From an uncultured Collinsella sp. (GTDB lineage Bacteria; Actinomycetota; Coriobacteriia; Coriobacteriales; Coriobacteriaceae), in the NCBI GenBank assembly GCA_958370785.1, contig CATXKN010000006.1, positions 62,001 through 126,000 on the forward strand: a stretch of DNA of 64,000 nt, written 5' to 3'. The notes beneath the pieces are model-generated. The model saw nothing but the letters and a program-made list of their open reading frames with translations. It had not been told where the DNA came from and ran no database searches. Shown one piece after another: positions 37,366 to 46,178 of the stretch. Every line of letters starts with the position of its first letter. The stretch's first letter is position 1. The position numbers and the translations under genes are program-made.

Positions 37366-38775
37366 TTACTCGCCCAGCAGGCTCTTGGTGATGGAAGCGG
37401 CGGCCTTCTTGCCGGCGCCCATCGCCAGAATGACCGTAGCGGCACCGGTGACGATGTCGCCGCCGGCCCAGATGCGGGGATCGGTGGTCTGGCCGGTCTC
37501 CTCGTCGGCGACGATGTAGCCCCACTTGTTGAGCTCCATCTTGCCGCCGATCTTGGCAGCGAAGGGGTTGGCGTTGGTGCCGATAGCCGAGATCGCGACG
37601 TCGCAGGGAATCTCCTCGATGGCGCCCTCGATGGGCACCGGGCGACGACGACCGGACTCGTCAGGCTCGCCGAGCTCCATCTTCTGGACCTTGACGGCGC
37701 ACACGGAGCCGTCCTCGCCAGCGACAAACTCGAGCGGGGAGACGAGCGGCAGAACCTCGACGCCCTCGGCCTTAGCATGGTGCAGCTCGGCGCGACGGCA
37801 GGGCATCTCGTCCTCGGTACGACGGTAGGCGATGATGGCGTGCTCGGCGCCCAGGCGCTTGGCGGTACGGACGGCGTCCATAGCCACGTTGCCGCCACCA
37901 AAGACGACGACGTTCTTGCCGTGCTTGGTGGGGGTGTCGTACTCGGGGAACTTGTTGGCCTTCATCAGGTTCACGCGGGTGAGGTACTCGTTCGCGAAGA
38001 AGACGTTGGGCAGGTTCTCGCCGGGGACGTTGAGGAACTTGGGCAGGCCAGCGCCGGTTGCCACGTAGATGGCGTCGAAGCCCTGCTCGAACAGCTCCTC
38101 GGCCGTGGCCATGTTGCCCACGACGGAGTTGTACTCAAACTTGACGCCCATGTCCTCCAGGCCGTCGATTTCGCGCTTGACGACCGCCTTGGGCAGACGG
38201 AACTCGGGGATGCCGTAGACCAGCACGCCGCCGCCGGTGAAGAATGCCTCGAAGACGGTGACGTCAAAGCCGTTGCGGGCGAGCTCGCCGGCGCAGGTGA
38301 TGCCGGACGGGCCAGAGCCGACGACGGCGACCTTCTTGCCGTTCTTGGGGGCCATCTTGGGCGTGGAGGCGAGCTCGGGGCGGTCACCCAGGAAGCGCTC
38401 GAGCTGGCCGATGGCCACGGGCTCGGACTTCTTGCCACGGATGCACTTGCCCTCGCACTGGTTCTCCTGCGGGCAGACGCGGCCGCAGATGGCGGGAAGC
38501 ATGGAGTCCTCGCGGATGGTATCGAGAGCGCCGCCGAAGTCCTTCGCGCGGATCTGCTCGATAAAGCGGGGGATGTTGATGTTGACGGGGCAGCCCTCAA
38601 CACAGAACGGCTTCTTGCAGTTGAGGCAGCGCTCGGCCTCGGCCAGCGCCATCTCCTCGGTGAAGCCCTTGTCGACGGGGCGGAAGTCGCAGGCGCGCTC
38701 GGCAGCCGGCTCCTCGTTATCGGGGGTGCGGGGCGACTTCATATCGGCAACGAAACGACCGTTAACTAGTGGCAT
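37366..38775 (-). CDS. nfnB: NADPH-binding subunit of NfnAB (GltD-like, NfnB)
   Basis: The 469-residue flavoprotein is of the glutamate-synthase small-subunit family. It starts with an Fe-S segment (ERCLNCKKPFCVEGCPVNI and CGRVCPQENQCEGKC), then two Rossmann parts (VAVVGSGPSGITCAGELA for FAD and VVVFGGGNVAMDAVRTA for NADPH), and ends with the AGGDIVTGAATVI FAD-binding loop. Next to nfnA it is best read as the large subunit of the electron-bifurcating NADH-dependent reduced ferredoxin:NADP+ oxidoreductase; a SudAB sulfide dehydrogenase has the same layout. It overlaps nfnA by 10 bases. No glutamate synthase large subunit is present here. Confidence 0.88.
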   Translation of the reverse strand: MPLVNGRFVADMKSPRTPDNEEPAAERACDFRPVDKGFTEEMALAEAERCLNCKKPFCVEGCPVNINIPRFIEQIRAKDFGGALDTIREDSMLPAICGRVCPQENQCEGKCIRGKKSEPVAIGQLERFLGDRPELASTPKMAPKNGKKVAVVGSGPSGITCAGELARNGFDVTVFEAFFTGGGVLVYGIPEFRLPKAVVKREIDGLEDMGVKFEYNSVVGNMATAEELFEQGFDAIYVATGAGLPKFLNVPGENLPNVFFANEYLTRVNLMKANKFPEYDTPTKHGKNVVVFGGGNVAMDAVRTAKRLGAEHAIIAYRRTEDEMPCRRAELHHAKAEGVEVLPLVSPLEFVAGEDGSVCAVKVQKMELGEPDESGRRRPVPIEGAIEEIPCDVAISAIGTNANPFAAKIGGKMELNKWGYIVADEETGQTTDPRIWAGGDIVTGAATVILAMGAGKKAAASITKSLLGE

Positions 38776-39605
38776 GCGCAGCTCTTTTCCTCATAGGCCT
38801 TGAGGGACTCGCCCTCTTCGGAACGGTAAGCGGCCTGGCGGGCACGAAGGTCATCCCAGTCGACCAGGGTGGCATCGAAGTCGGGGCCGTCGACGCAAGC
38901 GAACTTGGTCACGCCGCCCACCTCGACGCGGCAGCAGCCGCACATGCCGGTGCCGTCAACCATGATGGGGTTGAGCGACGCGGTGATGGGGGTGTCGTAC
39001 TTCTGGGCGGTGAGGGTCGAGAACTTCATCATCGGAACGGGGCCGACGCAGAAGACCTGGCTCACGGCCTTGTCCTGCAGCAGACGCTCCAGCGGAGCGG
39101 TAACAACGCCCTGCTCGCCGTAGGAGCCGTCGTCAGTGGTGATGTGGATGTGGTCCTCGTCGAGGAGCTCGCGGAACTGGTCCTCCATGAGCAGGAGGTC
39201 CTTGGTGCGGGCGCCCATGATGGCGTGCACCTCGTGGCCGGTTTCGACCAGGTGCTTGGCGACCGGGAAGGCAATTGCCAGGCCGACGCCGCCGCCAATG
39301 ACGGCGCAGGGGCCCTCGGCCATCTCGGTGGGAACGCCCAGCGGGCCCACGACGTCGCGCAGCGACTCGCCGGCCTCGTAGGTGGAAAGCATCTCGGTGG
39401 TCTTGCCGATCACCATGAAGATGAACTCGACCCAGCCCTCGTCACCGTTCCAGCCGGCCAGGGTAAACGGGACGCGCTCGCCCGTCTCGTTGGCGCGAAC
39501 CATGAGGAACTGTCCAGCGTGCGCATGCTTGGCGATTGCGGGCGCCTCGATGCGGAACTTGAACACCTTCTCCGAGAACTGCGTCTTCTCCAGGATCTTA
39601 TACAT
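38766..39605 (-). CDS. nfnA: NADH-binding subunit of NfnAB (NfnA)
   Basis: The 279-residue subunit resembles dihydroorotate dehydrogenase electron-transfer and ferredoxin-NADP+ reductase proteins. It has an FAD-binding barrel (ERVPFTLAGWN), an NAD-binding part (AVIGGGVGLAIAFPVAKHL) and a C-terminal 2Fe-2S site with cysteines in GTGMCGCCRVEVGGVTKFAC. The protein ends in KSCACH. With NfnB it would couple NADH and reduced ferredoxin oxidation to NADP+ reduction, supplying NADPH in an anaerobe. GAGAGGGG precedes the ATG on the minus strand. Confidence 0.88.
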   Translation of the reverse strand: MYKILEKTQFSEKVFKFRIEAPAIAKHAHAGQFLMVRANETGERVPFTLAGWNGDEGWVEFIFMVIGKTTEMLSTYEAGESLRDVVGPLGVPTEMAEGPCAVIGGGVGLAIAFPVAKHLVETGHEVHAIMGARTKDLLLMEDQFRELLDEDHIHITTDDGSYGEQGVVTAPLERLLQDKAVSQVFCVGPVPMMKFSTLTAQKYDTPITASLNPIMVDGTGMCGCCRVEVGGVTKFACVDGPDFDATLVDWDDLRARQAAYRSEEGESLKAYEEKSCACH

Positions 39606-39789
39606 AGAACCCCTCTCTTGTTAGGGCTGCCGAACCGTGCCTCCACGGAAATGGACGGTAGCCCGAATAAAACCGTACGCGCACAGGCGTTGTGCAGACA
39701 TACGGTGCAAATTATACCCTCATGGGCATGTCGCTTACGTGTGTCTTCGGCGGTTGGGAAAAGGGTTTATCCACTTCATCCCACCAAAT

Positions 39790-39967
39790 AGGGGCAGGTT
39801 TATTTTGGTCAGTTTTATCAGGTAAAACAGCAAAGGGGGCCGGCCTCGGGTTGTGATGAGGCCGGCCCCCTTTGGGGTGCTATGCGTGTATGGCGGCGCG
39901 CGGTTTATCGCGATGCCGCAACTGGGGCGTTTCCGCAGGTAAAACCTGCCAAAATAAGTCTGCCCCT
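39790..39967. repeat. Composite palindrome with inner terminator-like stem
   Basis: Outer arms 39790-39817 and 39940-39967 are complementary over 28 bases with four mismatches and start AGGGGCAG. Inside, AAAGGGGGCCGGCCT pairs with AGGCCGGCCCCCTTT (39832-39874). A CCGCAGGTA core lies next to the right arm. The region fills the gap between pth and nfnA; nothing else is seen from 39606 to 39979. Confidence 0.65.
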
Positions 39968-39979
39968 AAATGATAGGTT

Positions 39980-40609
39980 TTAGTGCTTGCCGTTGGCGGA
40001 GGCGGCGCCGTTGACGTGGTCGCGGGCATAGATCACGCCGTGGACGATGGCCAGGCCGGCGGCGTCGGCCGCGCGGGCGCAGGTGTCCTGGAAGTCCTCG
40101 GCCTCGCGGGCGCGCAGCTGCTTGAGCACGTAGTCGGCGACGGCCATCTTGCCGGGAGGGTTGCCGATGCCGGTGCGGATGCGGCTGAAGTCGCGGCTGC
40201 CCATCTTATCGATGATGGAGCGCAGGCCGTTGTGACCGGCGTGGCCGCCGCCCACCTTAACACGCACGTCGCCGGCGGGAATATCGAGCTCGTCGTGGAT
40301 CACGAGCAGCTCCTCGGCCTTGATCTTGTACTCGCGGCAGAGCTTGGAGATGGGACCGCCCGAGGTATTCATGTACGACTGCGGCTTGACCAGCGCAATC
40401 TGGCGCTTACCGCCCTCTTCCTCGGAGTCGTTGATGTTGATGAGCGCGACCTCGGCGCCGGCCTGGTTTTTCCAGTACGTGACGCCGGCCTGACGGGCCA
40501 GCTCGTCGATTGCCTTAAAGCCAGCGTTGTGGCGGGTCTCGGCATATTCCTCGCCCGGGTTGCCAAGCCCGGCAACCATGCGAATCTTGAGCGGCTGTGC
40601 AGCTGACAT
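39980..40609 (-). CDS. pth: Peptidyl-tRNA hydrolase
   Basis: Pth frees tRNA from peptidyl-tRNA that drops off ribosomes. The 209-residue protein shows VAGLGNPGEEYAETRHNAGF with the catalytic His, then KPQSYMNTSGG, the HDELDIPAGDVRVKVGGGHAGHNGLRS signature region and a GIGNPPG segment. GGAGG precedes the ATG on the minus strand. The order glmU-prs-pth is the one found in many Gram-positive genomes. Confidence 0.97.
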   Translation of the reverse strand: MSAAQPLKIRMVAGLGNPGEEYAETRHNAGFKAIDELARQAGVTYWKNQAGAEVALININDSEEEGGKRQIALVKPQSYMNTSGGPISKLCREYKIKAEELLVIHDELDIPAGDVRVKVGGGHAGHNGLRSIIDKMGSRDFSRIRTGIGNPPGKMAVADYVLKQLRAREAEDFQDTCARAADAAGLAIVHGVIYARDHVNGAASANGKH

Positions 40610-40724
40610 GTTTGTCCTCCGTTATGTAAAAAAGTTCAACCAACGACAAAGGCTACCACGCCCGCCGAAGGCGAGGAAAGGTTGCAGCAAAGTCATTTCA
40701 GAAAACAGCTGCCCCGAGACAGCA

Positions 40725-40829
40725 GGAAGCCCCGGACACGCCGGGAGGGGTTATCAAAGCGAACATCCCGCAGCCGCAAAGCGGCGAGGACGTTCGCGTG
40801 ATAACCCCGCAGGCGTGTCCGGGGCTTCC
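40725..40829. repeat. 105-nt near-continuous hairpin between prs and pth
   Basis: Three stacked stems are visible: GGAAGCCCCGGACACGC with its exact complement (40725-40741 and 40813-40829), GGGGTTATCA with TGATAACCCC, and GCGAACATCC with GGACGTTCGC. A GCCGC/GCGGC stem caps it. It could stop prs transcription or act as an RNA-processing site; there is no T run. Confidence 0.7.
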
Positions 40830-40852
40830 GGAGGGATGCGAGGGTCGAGCGA

Positions 40853-41839
40853 CTACAGCGCGAAGTCGCCGCCGACGAGCGTGGAGACGGGCTCCTCGTG
40901 GTAAACGGCGGAGATGGCCTGAGCGAACTCCTCGGCGACCGAGATGGTCTTAATCTTGCCGCCGACCTCGACGGGGATAGCGTCGGTGACGACGCATTCG
41001 ACGATCGGGGCGTCGTTCAGGCGCTCGATGGCCGGACCGGAGAAGATGCCGTGGGTGGCGCAGACGTAGATGTCGCCAGCACCCATGGCCTTGAGCTCCT
41101 TGACGTTGGCGCACAGGGTGCCAGCGGTGTCGATCATGTCGTCATTGATGACGCAGGTCTTGCCCTTGATGTCACCGATGATGCCCATGACCTCGGCGGC
41201 GTTGTGGCGCGGACGGCCCTTGTGGGCGATGGCCAGGTCGCAGCCGAGCATGTCGGACAGCTTCTTGGCGGCCTTGGCGCGACCCACGTCGGGGGAGACG
41301 ACAACCAGGTTGTCGGTGTCGAAGTGCATGTTGTTGTAGTACTGGCCAAACAGCGGCAGTGCGGACAGGTGGTTAACCGGGATATCGAAGAAGCCCTGGA
41401 TCTGACCCTGGTGCAGGTCGAGGGTGATGATGCGGTTGACACCCGCGCGCTCGAGCAGGTTGGCGACGAGGCGGGCGGTGATGGGCTCGCGCGGGCCGGC
41501 CTTGCGGTCCTGGCGGGCATAGCCGTAGTGGGTGATAACGGCGGTGATGGAGCGGGCGGATGCGCGCTTGGCAGCATCGGTGGCGATGAGCAGCTCCATG
41601 AGCATGTCGTTGACGTTGCCGCCGGCCACGGACTGAATCAGGAAGACGTCGGCGCCGCGGACGGTCTCGTCGTAGCGGGCGTAAATCTCACCATTGGCGA
41701 ACTGCTTTAGCGTAAGGCCCGAAAGCTCGACCCCAAGGTACTCAGCGATCTTCTGAGCGAGGGGACGGTTGGAGGAACCGGAATACACGCGGATGGACTT
41801 GCGCATATTCTCCGACTTCTCGGGATCATTAATCGGCAT
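40853..41839 (-). CDS. prs: Ribose-phosphate pyrophosphokinase
   Basis: Prs makes PRPP for purines, pyrimidines, histidine and NAD. The 328-residue protein has the IRVYSGSSNRPLAQKIAEYL start, the HYGYARQDRKAGPREPITA catalytic flexible loop, the LDLHQGQIQGFF ribose-phosphate segment and the PRPP motif VINDDMIDTAGTL. AAAGGAGAA precedes the ATG on the minus strand. PRPP links this gene to the pur and car genes nearby. Confidence 0.97.
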   Translation of the reverse strand: MPINDPEKSENMRKSIRVYSGSSNRPLAQKIAEYLGVELSGLTLKQFANGEIYARYDETVRGADVFLIQSVAGGNVNDMLMELLIATDAAKRASARSITAVITHYGYARQDRKAGPREPITARLVANLLERAGVNRIITLDLHQGQIQGFFDIPVNHLSALPLFGQYYNNMHFDTDNLVVVSPDVGRAKAAKKLSDMLGCDLAIAHKGRPRHNAAEVMGIIGDIKGKTCVINDDMIDTAGTLCANVKELKAMGAGDIYVCATHGIFSGPAIERLNDAPIVECVVTDAIPVEVGGKIKTISVAEEFAQAISAVYHEEPVSTLVGGDFAL

Positions 41840-41982
41840 TACCCTTCTCCTTTATACATCGAATGCCATATAGATGCCTTTTTGCATTGTAACCGTGCGG
41901 CGGGGTTAATCGGGTCTTGATAACGTCTTTACCGTCAACGGACACGAACCGACCACTCATCCGGTCGCGCAGGTCACGATAG

Positions 41983-42016
41983 AAAAAGGAGCCGTCCCCA
42001 TGGAACAGCTCCTTTT
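41983..42016 (-). terminator. glmU terminator
   Basis: On the minus strand AAAAGGAGCTGTTCC pairs with GGACGGCTCCTTTT with one mismatch and continues into a T run, 15 bases after the glmU stop. prs then probably has its own promoter. Confidence 0.75.
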
Positions 42017-42031
42017 GTGCTTGGCGAAACG

Positions 42032-43444
42032 TTATGCCTCGTCGTCCTCGTGCAGACGGCGGCGATAATCGGCGGCCCAGCCCTCAATATTTACCTGACG
42101 GGCGCGGCCCAGGCCGAGTGCGTCGGCCGGAACCGGCTCGGTGATGACGGAGCCGGCGGCCACGAGCGCGCCGTCGCCGATCTGGGCGGGCGCGACCATC
42201 ATGGTGTCGGAACCGATGAAGGCATCCTTGCCGATGACGGTCTTGTGCTTGTGGACGCCGTCGTAGTTGCAGGTGATGGAGCCAGCGCCCACGTTGACGC
42301 CGGAGCCCATGGTGGTGTCGCCGATGTAGGACAGGTGCGGCACCTTGGAACCCTCGCCGATTGTGGACTTCTTGATCTCCACGTGCGTGCCGGCCTTGGA
42401 GCCGTCGAGCATGTGGGTGCCCGGGCGCAGGTAGGCGCGCGGGCCGCAGTCGACGCCGTTCTCGATGACGGCCTCGATGGCGATGGTCTCATCGATGATG
42501 CAGCCGCTGCCGACGGTGGTGTCGGTGAGGCGACTGTTGGGGCCGAGCTGGCACTCTTCGCCCACGGTGACGTGGCCGATCAGATGCGTCTGCGGCCACA
42601 CGACGGTGTCGCGGCCGATGACGGCATCGGGGCCGATCCAAGCCTGCGTGGGGTCGATGAACGTGACGCCCTCGGCCATCCAGTGCTCGTTGATGCGGTC
42701 GCGCGCGATGGCGGTAAGCTGCGCGAGCTGGATGCGGCTGTTGACGCCCAGGCCGTCGCGGTAGTCGTCGCAGTGGAAGATGGAGACTGCCTGGCCGTGA
42801 CCCTTGAGGATTTCGAGCATGTCGGGCAGGTAGTACTCGGACTGCGCGTTGTCGTTGCCGATCTCGTTGATGTGGGCGGCAAGCTGCGCGCCGTCGAAGG
42901 CGTAGCAGCCGGCGTTGCACTCCAGCAGCGTGGCGGCCTGCTCGGGCGTGCAGTCCTTCTGCTCGATGATGCGCTCGATCTGACCATCGGCACCCAGCTT
43001 GATGCGGCCGTAGCCAAAAGGATCGGGCGGGGTCATGGTCATGACGGTGCAGGCGAGCTCGCCGGTGGCGACGGTCTGTGCGAACTTGGCGACGGTGTCG
43101 GCGGTGATGAGCGGCAGGTCGCCGTTGAGCACGACGACGGGGCCTTGCGTGATGCCGCAGGCCTCGAGCGCGACCTTGACGGCATGGCCGGTGCCCAGGC
43201 GCTCGGTCTGCTCGACGCACTCGACCTTGGTGGCGCTGTTGGCGTAGGCGCCATCGATGAGGGCACGCATCTCGTCGGCGTGGCTGCCGATGACGACCAC
43301 GACGCGGCTGCAGCCGGCCTTGATGGTGGCGTCGACGATCCACTGGACCATGGGCTTGCCCAGGATCTTGTGCGAAACCTTGCAGTGGTTCGACTTCATG
43401 CGGGTGCCCTCGCCGGCAGCGAGGATAATTGCGGTTGCGTCCAT
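42032..43444 (-). CDS. glmU: UDP-N-acetylglucosamine pyrophosphorylase / glucosamine-1-phosphate acetyltransferase
   Basis: GlmU makes UDP-GlcNAc for peptidoglycan. Its 470 residues hold an N-terminal uridylyltransferase domain (AIILAAGEGTRMKS, HKILGKPM) and a C-terminal left-handed beta-helix of hexapeptides (for example VIGRDTVVWPQTHLIGHVTV) with the acetyltransferase site near KHKTVIGKDAFIGSDT. The frame stays open 210 bases upstream, but AGGAGA before the ATG at 43444 and the conserved start place it there. It diverges from the ECF transporter genes. Confidence 0.96.
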   Translation of the reverse strand: MDATAIILAAGEGTRMKSNHCKVSHKILGKPMVQWIVDATIKAGCSRVVVVIGSHADEMRALIDGAYANSATKVECVEQTERLGTGHAVKVALEACGITQGPVVVLNGDLPLITADTVAKFAQTVATGELACTVMTMTPPDPFGYGRIKLGADGQIERIIEQKDCTPEQAATLLECNAGCYAFDGAQLAAHINEIGNDNAQSEYYLPDMLEILKGHGQAVSIFHCDDYRDGLGVNSRIQLAQLTAIARDRINEHWMAEGVTFIDPTQAWIGPDAVIGRDTVVWPQTHLIGHVTVGEECQLGPNSRLTDTTVGSGCIIDETIAIEAVIENGVDCGPRAYLRPGTHMLDGSKAGTHVEIKKSTIGEGSKVPHLSYIGDTTMGSGVNVGAGSITCNYDGVHKHKTVIGKDAFIGSDTMMVAPAQIGDGALVAAGSVITEPVPADALGLGRARQVNIEGWAADYRRRLHEDDEA

Positions 43445-43637
43445 GTGATCTCCTGTTACGTTATAGAGACGTGTGTTTGGAAACGATACACGGCGCAATA
43501 TGATACCGCAGGCATATGATGAGCGCGTAGCGATTGGCGCGCGGCAGCTGAGGCTTGGGCCGGCGGTGTGGCGTTTGCGCTGCTTGCGGGCGGTGCCGGC
43601 AGTGCTTCGGCGTCGGTGATTTGGCGGGAGGGCGGGG

Positions 43638-44531
43638 ATGCCTATGGATAACATGCGAGAGGGTTCGGGCGCCGAGCCTGTCGCGGCATTCTCGATGTCG
43701 CATCCGGCGGTGCCGGCACTCTATATTGTGTTGACGCTGGGGCTCACCATGTTCTCGATGCAGCCGGTGCTGATTGCGCTGTCGCTTGCGGGCGGGCTGG
43801 CGTACGGGTTTGCGACGCGCGGTGCTGCGCGCACGTTGGGGGCGCTTCGCTGGCAGCTGCCAGTGATTTTGATCATTGCACTGGTCAATCCGCTGTTTAG
43901 TGCATCGGGCTCGACCGAGCTTTTCCATATTGGCATGCGCGTGGTGTATTTGGAGAGCATGATGTACGGCCTGTGCATGGGTGGGCTGTTTGTGGCGAGC
44001 GTGCTGTGGTTTGAGGCCGCGGCGTCGATGCTTGGCTACGACAAGGTGCTCTCACTTTTGGGCAACGCCGCGCCGGTAATCGCGCTCATGATTTCGATGT
44101 GCATGCGGCTTATCCCGCAGTTTTTACGCCGCGGTCGTACGGTGCTGGCGGTGCAGGATGCGATTGATGTGCCGGGGCGTGCGCCCACCGATCCCGTGCG
44201 ATCGCGCCTGCGGGCGTCGAGCGTGCTGATGGGCTGGGGCATGGAAGATTCGCTGGAGCGCGCGGACGCCATGCGCTCCCGTGGATGGGGCGCCGCGTCG
44301 CGCCGTACGACGTATGCGCGGTATCGGCTGAGGCGCGGCGACGCTGCCGCGCTGGTTGGACTTGCGGTGTTTGGTGCCGCCGCGGTGGCGGTGGCATGGA
44401 CCGCGACAACGCAGTATTCGTTTTACCCGCAGCTCTCGGTGCCCGCGCCGTGGCTGGGCTATGTCGTGTACGCTGCCTGGATGGGGCTGCCCTGCGTGCT
44501 GCACGCGATTGACGAGAAGAGGTTTGGCTGA
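43638..44531 (+). CDS. ecfT: ECF transporter transmembrane component (EcfT)
   Basis: The 297-residue membrane protein is the T component of an energy-coupling-factor importer. It has five to six helices and the charged coupling motif in DAMRSRGWG near residue 215, as in EcfT/CbiQ. GGGAGGGCGGGG precedes the ATG. The next gene starts on the last base of its stop codon, so T and A components are co-translated. Confidence 0.88.
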   Translation: MPMDNMREGSGAEPVAAFSMSHPAVPALYIVLTLGLTMFSMQPVLIALSLAGGLAYGFATRGAARTLGALRWQLPVILIIALVNPLFSASGSTELFHIGMRVVYLESMMYGLCMGGLFVASVLWFEAAASMLGYDKVLSLLGNAAPVIALMISMCMRLIPQFLRRGRTVLAVQDAIDVPGRAPTDPVRSRLRASSVLMGWGMEDSLERADAMRSRGWGAASRRTTYARYRLRRGDAAALVGLAVFGAAAVAVAWTATTQYSFYPQLSVPAPWLGYVVYAAWMGLPCVLHAIDEKRFG

Positions 44532-46174
44532 TGGCTCGGTTGGATAGGGGCCCGGTGTCGGGCGCGGCGTGCGGCCCGGATATGCCGGCGATTGAGGCGC
44601 GGAGCCTGAGCTTTGCCTACCCCGGGGCTGACGCTGCGGTGCTCGAGGGACTCGACTGGTCTGTTCCCCAAGGTGCATTTGCGCTGCTTGTTGGCGGTAC
44701 CGGATCGGGTAAGTCGACGCTGCTGTCGCTGCTCAAGCCCGAGATTGCTCCGGCGGGCGAGCGCACTGGCGATGCGCGCGTGCTGGGCGAGAACGTTGCC
44801 GACATGGACGTGCGCGCGTCTGCGGAGCGCGTGGGCTACGTGTTCCAGGATCCCGAGAACCAGATTGTGTGCGAGGCCGTGTGGCACGAGATGGCGTTTG
44901 GCCTAGAGAATCTGGGTGTGTCGCGCGACGAGATGCGCCGCCGTGTTGCCGAGACCAGCTATTTCTTTGGTCTGGAGGACTGGCTTCATCGCGATACCGA
45001 TACGCTTTCGGGTGGCCGCAAGCAGCTGCTGTCGCTTGCCGCCGTTCTGGCGCTGCGTCCGCGTGTGCTGCTGCTCGACGAGCCCACGTCTCAGCTCGAT
45101 CCCGTTGCCGAGAAGAATTTTCTGCACGCGCTGTTTCGCGTGAACCGTGAGCTGGGCTGCACGGTTGTTGTGGCTACGCATCAACCGCGGCCGATGCTCG
45201 AGTATGCGACGTGTGCGTACCGGATTGAGGGCGGTCGCGTGCGCGAGGTGGCGGATATGGCTTCTTTGGGACGCCGAGAATCGCTGTTTTCCGATGACGT
45301 GTTGGGGTGGGGTGCCATCCGATGTGCAAAAAACGGAGTATTCAGCAGGTGTGAGGACAATTTGGGCTTTCTGGAGCCGCCTCGGGATGTATCGAGCGCG
45401 AAAAAAAGTTCGGGATTGGACAAATCGTCCAAATTTGTGGCGCAAACGTTGCTCGAGAACGGCTCGGAAGCCTTTCCGCGCACGGATGGAAGCAGAATAC
45501 TCCAAAAAATGCACGGTGGGTCGGCTACCACCCTGTCGGAAGGCTGGTTTCGCTACGATCGCGCGGGCGGTTGGGTGCTGCGCGGGCTCGATGTGACGTT
45601 TTCAGCCGGCGCGGTGCATGCGGTCGTGGGCGGAAATGGTTGCGGCAAGTCGACGATGCTCTCGGTGCTGGCCAAGACGGCTAAGCTGCAGCGTGGCCGC
45701 ATGGTGCGCGGGACGGCTTCGGCGGCGCTGCTGCCACAGAATCCCAAGGCATTGCTGGTCGCCGAAACGGTGCGCGACGAGCTGATGGAATGGGCTTCGA
45801 CCTGCGGATACGACGAGGCTGTGGCGCGGGAGCGCGCGGCGAGCCTGGGCCTGGCGGGCCTGGAGGCGCGTCACCCGTACGATCTTTCGGGCGGTCAGCG
45901 CCAGCTGCTTGCATTGGCAAAGCTGCTGTTGATTGGTCCGGAGCTGCTGCTGCTTGATGAGCCCACCAAGGGCCTTGATCTGGCAAGTCGCTGCATTATC
46001 GCCCGAGCCCTGCGCGAGCATGCGCAGGCCGGCGGCACCGTCGTCATTGCCACGCACGACTTAGATTTTGCCGAGCAGGTGTCCGACGACGTCGCCATGA
46101 TGTTCGACGGCGAGATCGCCTGCATGGAGCCTCCGGCAGATTTCTTTGCCGACAACGTGTTCTACAGGGCGTGA
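44531..46174 (+). CDS. Fused ECF transporter ATPase (A-A' in one chain)
   Basis: The 547-residue protein carries both ECF ATPases. Domain 1 has Walker A GGTGSGKST near residue 56, LSGGRKQLLSLAAVLALRP and LLLDEPTSQLDP; domain 2 has GGNGCGKST near 368, LSGGQRQLLALAKLLLIGP and LLLDEPTKGLDL. Between them (about residues 265-330) is an unusual Ser/Lys/Glu-rich linker encoded by AT-rich DNA with inverted ends. The natural fusion of A and A' is known in actinobacteria. The substrate is set by the S component that follows. Confidence 0.92.
   Translation: MARLDRGPVSGAACGPDMPAIEARSLSFAYPGADAAVLEGLDWSVPQGAFALLVGGTGSGKSTLLSLLKPEIAPAGERTGDARVLGENVADMDVRASAERVGYVFQDPENQIVCEAVWHEMAFGLENLGVSRDEMRRRVAETSYFFGLEDWLHRDTDTLSGGRKQLLSLAAVLALRPRVLLLDEPTSQLDPVAEKNFLHALFRVNRELGCTVVVATHQPRPMLEYATCAYRIEGGRVREVADMASLGRRESLFSDDVLGWGAIRCAKNGVFSRCEDNLGFLEPPRDVSSAKKSSGLDKSSKFVAQTLLENGSEAFPRTDGSRILQKMHGGSATTLSEGWFRYDRAGGWVLRGLDVTFSAGAVHAVVGGNGCGKSTMLSVLAKTAKLQRGRMVRGTASAALLPQNPKALLVAETVRDELMEWASTCGYDEAVARERAASLGLAGLEARHPYDLSGGQRQLLALAKLLLIGPELLLLDEPTKGLDLASRCIIARALREHAQAGGTVVIATHDLDFAEQVSDDVAMMFDGEIACMEPPADFFADNVFYRA
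45324..45514. repeat. Possible palindromic insertion inside the ECF ATPase linker
   Basis: GTGCAAAAAACGGAGTATTC (45324-45343) and GAATACTCCAAAAAATGCAC (45495-45514) are inverted with 5 and 9 matching outer and inner bases around a mismatched A/T tract. TTGGACAAATCGTCCAA lies inside. The 191-base stretch is AT-rich compared with both flanking domains and stays in frame. Confidence 0.4.
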
Positions 46175-46178
46175 TGGG

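Noticed and set aside
37366..39605. Glutamate synthase operon (gltBD)
   Set aside because: The large GltB subunit is missing and the partner gene encodes an NfnA-type NADH/2Fe-2S subunit, so NfnAB (or SudAB) fits better.
42017..43519. Plus-strand frame of 500 codons opposite glmU, and similar frames opposite prs, pth, nfnA and nfnB
   Set aside because: These are Gly/Asp/Val-rich antisense shadows of conserved minus-strand genes.
43445..43654. 70-codon N-terminal extension of glmU
   Set aside because: AGGAGA and the conserved MDATAIILAAG start place the gene start at 43444; the extension overlaps the ecfT start region.
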